A stretch of 64,000 nt of DNA from Theobroma cacao (taxonomy: Eukaryota > Streptophyta > Magnoliopsida > Malvales > Malvaceae). The notes beneath the pieces are model-generated. The model had not been told where the DNA came from, searched no databases, and worked only from the letters and a program-made list of their open reading frames with translations. Below are positions 47,905 to 59,925 of this stretch, piece by piece. Every line of letters begins with the position of its first letter. Position 1 is the stretch's first letter. The stretch covers positions 8,522,961 to 8,586,960 of the forward strand of contig NC_030854.1 of assembly GCF_000208745.1 (NCBI RefSeq), in the 5' to 3' direction. The position numbers were made by a program, and so were the translations under genes.

Positions 47905-48297
47905 TGTGAGACCTTGACCCTTATAGGCTCGTAACTAGAAGTAGACGTAATATCACTAGCCAAAGGTAATTTCGTCATTTCCTTAATGAGCCCCTAGAAG
48001 TAAGCTTTCAAACAATATTAAGGCCTAAGTAGGCCTAAGGCATAAATGAATGATGAAAATAAGGGTAAAATGATGAAGAAAATAAAAATAATAATGATTT
48101 CCAAGGTACGGGTAAAATGGTCATTTTTCATCTCAAGTCAAAATTTTTAAGTTTTCGTGAACTCGAGTATTTCTAGACTATTGTGGACCTTGTCCTAGTG
48201 TTAAAAGAGTAAAAAGACTACAGAAGGGATTAGAGGAGAACAAGCCAACTTGTTAAGGGCATTTTCGTAATTTAAGTGGAATTAGATAAGCTTGAGC

Positions 48298-48304
48298 TAT
48301 AAAT
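48298..48304 (+). promoter_or_regulatory. TATA box of the family-D LTR
   Basis: TATAAAT, 393 bp from the LTR start, the same place as in the minus-strand copy. Confidence 0.55.
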
Positions 48305-49170
48305 GTCATCTTCCAGCAGCTTCTTCTCACATTTCTAGCAGCTTCTTCTTCTTCTTATTTTTCCCCTATCACGTTTCTTCATCCTCCATGGGAGTTCTTT
48401 TCAAGCTTCCATAACTTTTTCAAGTTAGTCTCAAATTTCATGCTTTTGTGTGCCTTTTCACAAGCCCTTTGTGCTCTTTTACTCTTTCATCTTAAAAACC
48501 CTACAAAGTCTTAAACCAATACTTTCTCTCACTAGCTAGGTGTTTTAGAGAGAGGAAAAAAGACTCTCTATAATAGTTTGGGAATTTTTGAGGAGGAATC
48601 CAATTTCAAATCTAGCAAGGTGAGTGTTGAAATTGAGTTGATATTTTAGTTGTTGATCATGTCTAGTAATTTGATTTGTGAGTGTTTTATTGTTGAGATT
48701 GTTTAATCATTTTTAGTGTGACTAAAGTAGTGCAAATAATAGCCACTTAATGGTAGTTGGAAACTAGTTAGGAATAACTAGCAGAACATGGTTTAGGAGA
48801 TAGCTTCTAGAACTATAGTTATGGGAATTGAGTTAATTGTGATGCTAATGTGATGATAGGTTCCAACGAAGCCCCACCGCCCCATTTGGACCATTAGAGG
48901 AAGTTAGAGTTGAGTGAAGATTTAACAAATACCGGTGAGTGAACTTGCATTTCAAAATTTCTTTAGGAAATGTATAGGTATTTGGGTGAAACATTTGAAT
49001 GATTTTATCCAATCTTTCTTTAAAAATGTGTTCCGGGGAACAAGCCCTTGATAAAATGTTTTGATGTTGTGAAATGTGAAATATGTATAAGGATGACTCT
49101 ATGTGCTCTTATATTACGTTGGTATGTATATATATATGAATATGTGTTGTGAATTGATGAATGATGTTGT

Positions 49171-49292
49171 GTGATAATGTTGAAGTGTGCGAGTAGGGAG
49201 TGCATAAGTGATGATGATAGAGTGTGCGAGTAGGGAGTGCACACATGATGATGTTGAAGTGTGCGAGGAGGGAGTGCACACATAATGATGAT
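49171..49292 (+). repeat. Minisatellite, ~36-bp unit, three copies
   Basis: Units contain GTGTGCGAGTAGGGAGTGCA with 'gatgatgatg' spacers; the third has 'gaggaggg'. Confidence 0.85.
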
Positions 49293-49337
49293 ATTGCATT
49301 GAGCTGAGTGTGGCGGGATGGTATGCTTGATGATGTA

Positions 49338-52257
49338 TGTCAAGCCCGACCTTATAAAATACTTGCCATGTCATTCATGTGATTAACAATATGCTTGCAT
49401 ACTTGGAAAGCCCCAAAAAATTGTCAAAAGTCGGTAGTGTACCTAATGGTGCAACTAAGTTGAATTAAGCCTCGAACTAGACCAAATAGAGATTTTAAGA
49501 TGAAATTGAGAATTTTAAATTCCTAGAATAACTTAAAATGGTGATTTAGAGTTCGAGGACCGATTTGGAGTCAAATTAGAATTTTCATGATCCGGGGGTA
49601 AAATGGTCATTTCACCACCCGAGGTTAAGATGTGAGAGTTAGATGAAATTTTTGACTAAGATTGATCATTTGGGTTATAATTTGAGTTTGAGAAGTGAAG
49701 AATTTGAATTCTGACATTTTTTCGAGCATAGGGGCAAAATAGTCATTTTACCACTCTAGGGGCAAAATGGTAATTTTACACACCCAACACTTGTCATGCT
49801 CATAGAATTCATCCATTGACTTGTTATGTTATAGATAAGTGAGAAAATATATGTGGTGGAGATAAAAAGTTTAAATTTTTAAAGTTTTAAAAATGGACCA
49901 ATAATAAAATGACACTTGTCAAGCTTAGAATATTTTATTATTTCCTTTAAAAATCAGCCTATAAACCTCTCACTTCTCTCCAAATATTTGGCCAAGCAAG
50001 GAAAAGAGGGAAACAAAGAAAGAACAAACCCTAGGTGGAGAATTTCAAGAGAAAAAGTGTGGAAAATCAAGGAAAACAAGTGAAAAAGGTAGGATTTCTC
50101 AATTTAAACTTGAAATCTATTTTCCTTAAGCATTTCTCCTTATTTTTCATGGTTAAATTTCATGTTTTCATGGTGAATTCATGGCTAGCTGAGTGGGTAT
50201 GGAGAGAGAATGATGTTGGATTGATTTGATTTCAAGTTATGTTAGTGTTTTTAGTTAGTTTACCATTGCTAGAAGTAAAACAACAAGAAAAGAATTCATT
50301 TTCCCCATCACCCATCAATGGCCGAACCTACCTTGTATTGAGTGAGGATGAATTTGATTTTTTTTATTTTAAGAGAATTGGTTAGAAAGTGATGAATTAT
50401 GGTGTAGAAAGTAGTAGGAAAAATCACGGAGTTAATGCACCATTATTGACTGAAAATTCTAAGAAGAAAAGTGAAGATGGTTTTGCCAAATTTTAGGTTA
50501 TTTGACTTGTGTTTGGTGAATTAAGGTATTGGAAAAGAAATGGAGCAATTTAGAGCTAAATTGGATGAGTTGGCCAATTAATCAGGTGATAAGATGAATT
50601 AGGCCAATATCGGGTTTAGATGATTACCCGTGCATTTTGCATTCCATATCATGCATTAGTAGTCTAAATTAGTTTAATTTCGATTTAGTACCAATGTAGT
50701 AAGTTTCTCGATTTTGTACTATGTCAAGGTGGTGAATCCTCCGATAAAGGCAAAGAAATTGTACCCGAGGATCGATAGTCGGAGTACTCTAAAAATTTGA
50801 TTTTCGAAATAGTGAGTAACCTTATCATCATTTTAATTATCTAAAGTGGTCTTCTTATTCGATTTGGTGAATGTTATGGAAAATGAGTTTAAATGGTTAA
50901 CTTTTAGGTTTTATAAACAAAATATGTTTAAATGAAATGATTTTATAAATTGTCTTGAAATTGAATGATGGCTTTGAAAATAGAGTAACTGGAGACCACT
51001 TGATGTGTTATAATTTATGGTTCTAATTGATGGCTTATGATAATGTGTTAGAATGACTGGTTGGAATTGTGGTTTGTGAACTGTATGAATTGTTCTGTTT
51101 TACATTTACAGGCTGAAAAGTATAATATTAGTCATGTCATGCTGTCAAAATTTTATTGTATGGTGGGTTTAGCTTGCTGCAGTAGGCGGGTTCTATGGAC
51201 CAGCCTATTAGAGGGGCACAAAATTCGATTATATATGTACCTCGATCGAAGATGCATGTAGGGTATCTCCTGAGGTATGGTTAGAGTTCACGTCATGCTG
51301 AACCACCTCATGATGATGAACTCAGCTAACGTCAAGGAACGACTGTGTTTTTCAAACTAAAAATATGTTTACGTGTATACGAAATTTTTAACAGCCTTGG
51401 CGGACTAGGTTAAATTCCTCGGCCAAGGTATTCCCGAGAATGATTTTGGCAGGAGCCAAGCTTTTAAGATACTCATAAGCCATGTTGATTATTTAAATGA
51501 AATGAATATTTATGTTATGAATTACATATTGAGATGGAATATTTTAATCGTCTCCATTTACTCGACTTTAGATATTTTGAATGGTGTTTGTTTACTCACT
51601 GGGATTATATAATCTCACCACCCTCCGTTTTACCCATTTCAAGCTCAGAATAGGCTATAAATAGCTGATTTCATCGAGAGTTATCATTGGATTTGCATCC
51701 TCCAAACTGTAGGTTCACAGTCTTTTCTTATTTTTGGTTATTCAGGGGCCCACTGGTTATTGTAAATTAAGTTAAATACTTTGGCTTACAATATTACAGT
51801 ATGTATGAATTTATTTAGCTTTTACACTACAAAATATTATTTACCGGTAACTCTATAAATATTGTTTTATAAGAAAATAGAATATTTTATTGAATATTTT
51901 TATTATATTCAAATAATCATAATTTCATTTTAAATGAAGGTTTTAGATGTTTAAACTTATTTTTGATTATGAATTATATGTTTTGTACTCGCATACTACA
52001 TTTTTAGCAGATTTTGAGATTTTTGAAGAAAAATGACCAAAATACCCCTATGAAGAAAAATTTATTTTTCTATTGTTTTGATTTGGAAATAATTTATAAT
52101 CTCTCAAAACATGATTTTAGTAACTAATACTCATGGGGGAAGCAAGAAAAACTGATGTTAAGCCTTGCGAGGTTTCGATTGACATTCTGGGTAATGAATG
52201 TCTATCGGGACGTCGCGGCGGTTGTCATGGGCTCGATGAGAGTTCCGGGTTGTGACA
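49338..52257 (+). mobile_element. Solo Tekay-type LTR (2920 bp)
   Basis: It starts TGTCAAGCCCGACC and ends GGGTTGTGACA. It is flanked by a perfect duplication ATGTA (49333-49337 and 52258-52262). It aligns along its length with the LTRs of 34451-45738 but is clearly more diverged. GTGAGT is kept at 50812, but the acceptor-like CATTTCAG is CATTTCAA here. Confidence 0.93.
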
Positions 52258-52439
52258 ATGTATGTATAAATATAAATATGTGTGTTATATAAAGTTCATG
52301 AGCATGGTATATGGTTGTAATACATGTGAAATCTTGCATGTTGAACCTTGAAAATTTTTAAGCATTTTCAAGTTGATCTTGTCTTTACAGTAAAATGGCC
52401 TTTTCTTGAGAGAATAAAAACTTATTGTTGGTGTCTTGT

Positions 52440-52740
52440 TTCTCGCTGCAGCGAAAAACTCTCGGGTTTAGGGAAGTTACATTGGCCTGGTTCTCGCTAT
52501 AGAGAGAAAGTTGCTGAAGCTTCTCACTGCAGCGAGAAACAATCTGTCTTGATTACCTCCTTGTTTGGTTGCTACCCTATTTTCCACTTCTTTAGCACCA
52601 TAGTTGATCATGGACTTCCAACAGCAAGGAATTAATTGATTAAGTTTGAAATGACAGGTTTTGGTGAGAAACCCTCGGCCAGTTGATAAATTAAGCCTAA
52701 ATTTTGCTGCAGTGAAAATTCATTCCTGCTGCAGCGAGGA
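52440..52740. repeat. Five TTCTCGCTGCAGCGAGAA-type palindromes
   Basis: Copies lie at 52440-52457, 52491-52508, 52521-52538, 52701-52718 and 52723-52740, each with 1-5 changes from the consensus. The order and spacing differ from the array at 27110-27289, while the motif is the same. Confidence 0.8.
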
Positions 52741-53372
52741 CCTGTCGTTTCACTTGACTTGCTTGAATGCTATTAAAGTTTTCACTCTTCAAATCCTTTG
52801 TTGTGCATGGATTTTTTATCGTCAAGTGATTAATTCATTTAGGGTTAATGAGGGGTTTTAATAAGAGTTAAACTAAATTGCATTGTTTTTGAAAATAAGT
52901 GCATTATGATTTCTTAACTTCTCTTATCGATTGCTTGTTCCCTTCCTTTGTTCACTCACTGGGTTTATACTCACCGTTTTCAACTTCATGTTTTCATATC
53001 AGGAGGCAACCGGTAACTAGGTCGAGCTGTTCTTGTAGATTCGTTTCCTTGGTAAGTATCTCGGCATTTAATAGCTGAACTTTTGCCTGAGCCTCTCCGC
53101 TGGAAGTCGAGTATCCCTTTTGTTGTGTATAGACAAACTCGATGTGAATTACTAAGATATATGGTTTAGATAATATATGTATATTTGATTGAAAATGCCA
53201 CTACGAGATGGCAATGGTTAGCATTTTTTTGAATTGAAATTATGAAATGTGACTTTAATAACTTATGATGGAATGATGGACAGGTTATATAAATAGGCTT
53301 GCTTGGGCTTAGTGGGCTACGTCCATTGGGCCTATGCGCAGGTCATGGCTCAGGATTTGGATCGTGACAGAC

Positions 53373-53386
53373 TTAGTATCAGAGCC
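53373..53386 (+). other. Primer-binding site of the family-D element
   Basis: TTAGTATCAGAGCC is one transition away from TTGGTATCAGAGCC (tRNA-Met type) and lies 3 bases after the LTR end. About 150 bases of leader ('gtgaatcgcgacacattta') follow before the Athila LTR; gag and pol of this element are missing. Confidence 0.8.
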
Positions 53387-53539
53387 CTAGGTTGTTTAGG
53401 TCCTAGGACTTCCTTTTGTTGGTCCAACGGAGTGTCGGGTCTTTATGTGGAATCTTCAGTTGTGAAGTGTGAATCGCGACACATTTAATAACCAAGGGAC
53501 TGTATAGATTTCCTATCATAGAAACCACCGTTTTCCCTT

Positions 53540-54731
53540 AAGTATGACTCATTAAGTTCGGGCTCTAATTCTGGCTACATATGACATGCTGGTATATTTC
53601 TATCCTATACACAAATCAATTTATTCATTCAATCAAATAAATATGATCATATGCTATTGCAATTTTAGTCTATACTAAACTCTTTTTCCCAAGCTTGTTG
53701 AGGTTCTTAGATCAATTTAATTGGTGGCTAGTCAATTAAAAAACATTAAGAACAAATTGGAATAAATAATCCTATCCCATTGAAAATAAGCTAGAAAGAG
53801 ATTAAAAATTTTAACTACATGTGAGTTCAATTGCAATCCTAGAAAAATAAATTTAGCTACTCATAGTTGCAAAAGTAAATAAAGATATATGAAGTTTAGC
53901 CATTAAGAGTAACAAGAATAATAAAATCTAAGGAAAAAGAAAATAAACTAATTTTTGCAGCCTTGATCTTCAATCTTTAGCCTCAGCTTCTAGCTTCTTG
54001 AATCTCTCTTTGGATTTCTTCTTGAATCTCTCTTTGGATTTCTTCTTAATATGTTTGGCTGACTTCCCCTTAAGATAACTATTTATAATCTATCTTAACC
54101 TAATTCTACCTAAACTAAATTATTTTAGCCTAAAAACTATTAATATGGGCTTAGAATAGGTGTAAAGCCCATCGGGGACTTAGTTAGCTCATAGCCTGCT
54201 CTTTTCCACTTTGTTTCTTTAAGTTTTCCAGCTCGATGCCATGACACAACCCATCTAAGCCTCTAAGCTCCATTGGTCTCATGTTTTCTCTTCTTGTCGA
54301 CTACTTCATTCTGTCAACTTTCAACACAATTTTCTCCATCTTCAAGGTAAAACTAGGCAAAGTGATCTGCATCAAAGTTGTAGCTCTGCCTCTTAGTTTT
54401 CCAATGGTCTAAAAATCATATCATTTGGAGTTCTGTTGCGAGAGCTATGCTCAAAATACCACATGTATGGATTGGGTCTAAACTCCTTAAATACCTTTCT
54501 TCACCCAATTAAGCCTTATTCTTCTAGAATTCTACAAAAACATAAAAACTAATAAATAATAACTAAAATAAGATAAATAAACATAAACTTAACATAAAAA
54601 ACATAACTTAAAAAATAAACTAATAAGAAAAAATAACCAAAAATAACTAAATCCTAACCTAACCTTAAGAACTTAGCTAACTTTTAAGAACAATTTGAGA
54701 TAAAATAATTTCATTTCAAAGAATTATCACA
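53540..54731 (-). mobile_element. Athila-type 3' LTR, minus strand
   Basis: It starts on the minus strand with TGTGATAATTC at 54731, directly after the purine tract AAGTTTAGGGG (54732-54742). It is similar in patches to the plus-strand Athila LTR at 600-2177. The far end, near 53540, meets the leader of the family-D element without a clear CA or duplication, so the boundary is approximate and the LTR may be truncated. Confidence 0.7.
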
Positions 54732-56009
54732 CCCCTAAACTTAAGATTGTGCCAGTCCTCGAGCAAAAGAAAAGAAAATAAAAAAGCTTAAAAACAACTT
54801 TTCAAGAGATAAAAATTCACCAAGTTATGTTTTCCCAATTTTTCCTTAGAAATTATCTCACAATTCTAACTAAAGGTAAAATATAGATAATATTCAAATT
54901 CATGTATCAATTCAAATGAAAGCTCACTTTCGAATGGACTTTCTTTATGTATGTGTGAATAATCTTTTACAAAGAATATGATACAATTTGGATTGGTTTA
55001 TACTAAGTCCAATAGTAGATTAGTACAAGGATCCCATAAGTTTGCCTGTAATCTCTCTCTCCACTATTGTAGACTAATACTTATTCAAAGATCATTAGGT
55101 CTTTATTATGCTTGTAATGTAAGGCTAGGGTCTAGGTATGATAAAAGATAAATTTAGACTTAGATTTGTCCTAAGCACTTAATCAATCTAGGACCTATAA
55201 AGTGCTCAAAATTTTCTTTATAGAACCCCCAAACTTGAAATAAACTTACAATTTATTTCTTTTTTTTTTATTTTTTATACCCCGTAAACTTATTTTTGAT
55301 AATTATGAACAAGGGGTAAATTTCTAGCACCCATCACTTTCTTTTTTTTAATCAGTCCACCTTTCTCCCTCGATTTAATTTTAAGCTTGAGATATTTCCT
55401 AGAAAGATTAAAACACTTAAAGGTAAAAGGTTCAAAATTGGAAATAAATAAAAAGGCTTAGGCTAATATGTAGTTACAAAGAAACGGAAAAATAGGCTCA
55501 AAAGGGGTTACTAAGTGTAAATATATATTAGGGTAGGCTCGAAAAGGCTTAAATGGTATAAAGATGGCCTAAATCATCTCCTATCCTAAGTTATCTAAGA
55601 TTTTGCCTCAAGAGAGAATCAAATAAATTCTAGAATCCTTGACTTCATTATACTTTTATTAACATAAACTTTTCTAAATCACATGATAATTCTAAGGCAA
55701 AAATACAGTGCTCAAAGTATTGGAAGTCACATTTTACCATGAAGCTATCACAAGAATATCAACATAAATTTAAATCATACCCATATTCTTCCCAAAAGCC
55801 AAATCGTAAACTAATCGAAATATTATCCTAGGATAGGGAAAAATAGTACACACGGTGTCAAAATATCTCCAGATTTTATGCTAAATAAACATGTAGAATA
55901 ATGAAATAAAAATAAGCAAATAAAGATAAATAAAGACGAACAACTTAAAAGTAAATAAAGGCATAAGATAAAATAAAGACACCCCCTTAAACTTAAATGT
56001 CCCCAATGT
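54732..56009 (-). other. Athila 3' noncoding region with two purine tracts
   Basis: A purine tract before the LTR (54732-54743) and a second, very similar one (TTTAAGTTTAAGGGGGTGTC on the minus strand, about 55980-55997) lie 1.25 kb apart. No ORF of note lies between them. Confidence 0.55.
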
Positions 56010-57066
56010 TTAAGAAAAGAGAACAATAAAAATAAAATAAAGAAAAACAAAAACTCTAGCAACTCTAGCAACAATGGTGGGATCATCAAGCAACATAAGG
56101 AAAGTGTCCATATCCATGCCCACATGTTGTGCATAAGCTCTCATCATTTGCTCAATTGCATTAAAGCATTGTGAATGATGATCCATGCAAGTCTCAAGTC
56201 TCTTCATCCTTTACGCCGTGGGCAAAACTGGAGGACGTGATGTTCATGGTCTCTTAGTTGATGAACTACCTCTAGCAGTTGTCAACTTTTGTTGCATAAA
56301 TTTTTCCATTATTCCATCATCAATTGGACCCTTAGGATAAAGTAACTCTTCCCTAGAACCATATTCCACACCAGCTTTCTTACATGATTTTGTAATAAAA
56401 AAGGGAAACCAAATACCCTCATAAGGAGTATTAGTATATCTAATGATATTGAGGTAAATCAAAGAGCCAATATTAATTTCTTTACCAATTAGAATACAAT
56501 AAAAGCAAGATAGCTCAATCCTTAGTGATGTTACTCACATGCTTAATTGAAAGCAATCTAGTAGCAATAAAATAGAACCAACATTTGTAGGCACCATAAA
56601 GCTTGTTGCTTTTAAAAGACAAATGCAATCCTTTACACAATTTCCACTCCCTATTACCTTTACACAAGTAATCAATTATCTCCTCATAATTCAACTCCAA
56701 AGTAAAATATTCATCAATCAAGTCATCAGGAATTTCAAAATAAGCATTAATAGTATTAGTTGTAAAAGACACAAATTTACCATGAACAAGAACAGACTCA
56801 TTATGATGCTCCTTTACATTAGCATAAAATTCTCTAATTAAAGGCATCACGACTACAAGTAGTTGTTCACAAAATGTAGTCTACTGCTTAGAAAGAATAA
56901 TTAGATTAACATTTGGAAACCAACTTTCACTAACATCATATCCTCTCTCAGGCACCAGAGTTTTATAAACTACCTCTTCATTATATCTCTTTTTAGCATC
57001 AACAGAAATAAATCTAGTACTATCATAAGAACTACTAGCACTGGCTCTAGCTCTTTTTGGTGACAT
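56010..57066 (-). pseudogene. Athila-type third ORF ('putative plant transposon protein')
   Basis: It starts MSPKRARASASSSYDSTRFI (57066) and continues with 'KKRYNEEVVYKTLVPERGYD', 'MPLIREFYANVKEH', 'VHGKFVSFTTNTINAYFEIP', 'YEGIWFPFFIT' and an N/Q-rich tail 'NAIEQMMRAYAQHVGMDMDT'. This matches the plant-transposon-protein/ATHILA ORF family by motif (from memory). One in-frame stop (TAG, about 56879) and one frameshift (about 56490) break it. It lies downstream of pol on the same strand, in env position; the function of the family is not known to me. A TATA box lies 320 bp upstream. An in-frame ATG at 57087 is an alternative start. Confidence 0.7.
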
Positions 57067-57384
57067 ATTCAATAAATCAAACTCCAAACAAATAACAAAA
57101 ACTCAAAATCCAAATAAATATTTAAACAATTGATCACCAAGAATTTATCAACTCAAGCAGTAAAAATCCCACAATCCATAATATCACAAAGCATAATATC
57201 TTAAAAATCACTAATGTAGGAAAGTGTGCTTATTTGAGCAGTCAAGACCAACTGTTGAATAGTTAAAGGGCAAGAGAAGTTTGGTTAGGATTTGAAGAAA
57301 AAATTGTAAACAAAAGGAGGGAAAAAATTTTTACAAAGAGAAAGAGTAGGTGGCTAATGATGCAAAAGGGAAAGAAAAGCGGGG

Positions 57385-57392
57385 TTTTTATA
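57385..57392 (-). promoter_or_regulatory. TATA box upstream of the third ORF
   Basis: TATAAAAA on the minus strand is followed by a pyrimidine-rich leader to the ATG at 57066. Directly upstream (57430-57640) is a GC-richer block with short palindromes such as CACCTAGGTG and GGCACC-GT-GGTGCC. This looks like a promoter for the ORF on its own. Confidence 0.45.
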
Positions 57393-57429
57393 GCGAGGCT
57401 TAGGTTTTTTTTTTCCAAAGCCTGGTTGG

Positions 57430-57640
57430 GCACAATGACACACCACCTAGGTGCTGCCACACCATGTCAAGTTCGGGGCACCGTGGTGCCGAAACACCCC
57501 CTGATTTGGCAGACTTCTTAACTCTGGGTGCCATGGAGCTTACCTTACAGTGTTACGATACTCGTGTGCATTGCGAATTGGCGTTTTCTTGACACTAAGG
57601 CAGCGCAGCATTCCCTTTGTAGCGCCGTAACACTTGTGCC
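57430..57640. repeat. GC-richer block with short inverted repeats
   Basis: CACCTAGGTG (57445-57454) is a perfect 10-base palindrome. GGCACC-GT-GGTGCC (57477-57490) has a 2-base centre. Related words (GGTGCCATGG, AGCGCCGTAAC) follow. The block contrasts with AT-rich surroundings. Confidence 0.5.
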
Positions 57641-57859
57641 TTTTTTTTTTGAAATAGGGGGAAACCTGCAAAACCAATGGAAAACATTAGTACTTAATCA
57701 TTAAATGAAAGAAAAATAGAAATAAATAGACTAAGTTTAGAAAACTTGGGTTGCCTCCCAAAAAATGCTTTTTATAGTCATTTGCTTGACTATCTCTACT
57801 TCAAATCGTACACAAGAAATGAATTGAGGATGTTTGATGATTAATTCCACATCCCCAAT

Positions 57860-59149
57860 AATGCTTCAGTCTTCAGCCATTGACTTTGAATGTCCGACCA
57901 TTGTTTACCACTACTTTTATTGTGCCATGTGGAAATACTTTAGTGACCGTGAATGGCTTAGACCACATAGATTTAAGCTTTCTTGGAAATAATTTCAAGC
58001 AAGAATTGTACATTAACAAGTGCTGGCCATGTGCGAATTGACATTCAACTATCTTATTGTCATGCCACTGTTTTGTTTTATCCTAGTCGAGTTTGGCATT
58101 CTTATAGACTTGAAGTCGAAATTCATCAAGTTCATTCAATTACAGAAGCTTTTTCTCACTAGCTGCTTGCATATCAAAGTTTAGCTTTTTAACGGCCCAA
58201 TTAGCATTGTGCTCGAGCTCTACCAGGAAGTGGCAAGCTTTGGTAAAAATTAACTTATATGGAGACATGCTAATTGGAGTCTTGTAGGTTGTTCAATATG
58301 CCCAAAGTGCATCATTTAAGCTTATTGCCCAATCTTTCCTTGATGGACACAATATTTTCTCCAAGATCCTCTTGATTCCTTTATTAGATACCTCCGCTTG
58401 GCCACTTGTTTAAGGTTGGTAAGTAGTTGCAACCTTGTGTTTAACTCCATATTTTGTAAGAAGTACTTGTTGCAAAAGTGACTACCCTCATCACTAATGA
58501 TTGCCCTTGGAGTGCCAAATCAAGTGAAGATATTTTTCTTCATGAAATTCATCACTACCTTGGAGTCATTAGTAGGAAAAGCTACTGCTTCAACCCATTT
58601 GGAAACATAATCCATTGCAAGTAGGATGTATTTATTGTTGTATGAATATATGAAGAGATCCAAGAAGTCAATACCCCATACATCAAAGATTTATACTTCA
58701 ATGATGGTGTTGAGAGGCATCTCTTGTCTTCTTGAGATATTACCAACTCTTTGACACTTGTGACAATGTAAAACAAAATAGTTAGCATCTTTAAACGATG
58801 TAAGCCAATACAAACCTAATTGAAGAACTTTAACAATAGCTCTGTTTCTTCTAAAGTGCCTCCATAATATGAAGAATGGCAACGCTGAAGTATGCTTTGA
58901 AATTCTTTCTCTAAGACACGTCTTCTAAGAATCTAGTCTTTATAATGTTTAAACAAGAAAGGCTCATCCCAAACATAATTTTTAACATCAAGCAAAAATG
59001 TCATTTTTTGATGAAAATTTAAATTAAGAGAAAGAATATTACTTGCCAGGTAAGTCACAAAATCAACATACCAAGAAGGGGATTTCTTACCATTTTGGAG
59101 AAGTTGTTCATCTAGAAAAGTTTCCTTGATTGAGATTGATTCTACACTT
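57860..59149 (-). pseudogene. Athila-type integrase
   Basis: The minus strand shows the zinc-finger region ending 'CHKCQRVGNISRRQEMPLN' (about 58715-58770), the catalytic core '[20 protein letters not shown]' (about 58570-58640) and 'GTPRAIISDEGSHF' (about 58480-58520). The C-terminal part reads 'LKLFPRKLKSMWSKPFTVTK' and 'GRTFKVNG' (about 57880-57990). It is broken by several stops. It inserted the element into the chromosome. Confidence 0.82.
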
Positions 59150-59925
59150 TAAGTTTCATTCTCCAATCTAGATAGGTGGTCTGCCACTTGGTTCTCTGTT
59201 CTTTTTCTGTCACAAATTTCCAATTCGAACTCTTGTAGCAGAATAATCCATCTTATCAGTCTTAGCTTAGAATCCTTCTTGGCAATCAAATACTTGATTG
59301 CTAAATGGTTTGTATAGAATATCACCTTTGTCCCAACTAAATAGAAGCAAAATTTTTCAAAAGTAAAGACTACAACTAAAAGCTTTTTTTCTGTTGTGGT
59401 GTAGTTCTTTGTGCCTTATTCAAAGTTCTACTAGCATTATAAATTGAATGAAACTTTTTTTTTTCCTTTGACCTAAAACAACACTCACCACATATAATTA
59501 CTTGCATCACACATGAGATAAAAAGGGAGATTCCATTTTGGAATTATAATGATAGGTGCAGTAATCAATCTTTTTTTTTTAATTCATTAAATGCCTCAAG
59601 GCAATCATTATAAAATTTAAATGGCACATCTTTCACTAAAAGGTTGAAAAGTGGCTTCGAAATCTGTGAAAAGTCCTTGAAAAATCTTCCATAAAAACCA
59701 ATAAGGCCAAGAAAACGTCTAATAGCTTCGATATTTGTTAGAGGTGGAAGCTTTTCAATGGTCTCAATTTTTTCCTTATCTACCTCAATGCCTCTCCTTA
59801 AAATTCTATGTCCAATAACAATGCCTTATTGTACCATGAAATGGCATTTTTCCTAATGCAGCACTAAATTTGTTTCCTCACATCTTTTAAGTACCTTGGC
59901 AAAATTCATGAGACAATCCTCAAAA
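59150..59925 (-). pseudogene. Athila-type RT C-terminus and RNase H
   Basis: The minus strand reads 'FAKVLKRCEETNLVLH', 'GIEVDKEKIETIEKLPPLTN', 'FLGLIGFYGRFFKDFSQISK', '[19 protein letters not shown]', '[20 protein letters not shown]' and '[13 protein letters not shown]'. It is the direct continuation of the RT at 63386-64000 once the solo LTR is removed. Stops are present. Confidence 0.85.

Larger units (their letters stand above)
48935..53002 (+). other. Candidate LTR intron (family D, plus copy)
   Basis: GTGAGT at 48935-48940; CAG at 53000-53002 after 'caacttcatgttttcatat'. Net span is about 1.15 kb without the nested Tekay LTR. It holds the minisatellite and the palindrome array. An additional GTGAGT lies at 48620. 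Splicing is inferred. Confidence 0.35.
47905..53369 (+). mobile_element. 5' LTR of a family-D gypsy element, with nested solo Tekay LTR
   Basis: It starts TGTGAGACC and ends GGATCGTGACA, followed by a tRNA-Met-type primer site, so this is a 5' LTR and not a solo LTR. Without the nested 49338-52257 it is about 2.54 kb. It has TATAAAT at 48298, GTGAGT at 48935, a minisatellite (49171-49292), five palindromes (52440-52740), the inverted-repeat block near 52955 and CAG at 53000-53002. The same family is at 26329-29027 on the other strand. Confidence 0.88.

Noticed and set aside
52348..52861. ORFs at 52348-52635 and 52661-52861
   Set aside because: They lie in the LTR palindrome region; Cys/Ser/Arg words such as 'RCSEK' come from reading the palindrome.
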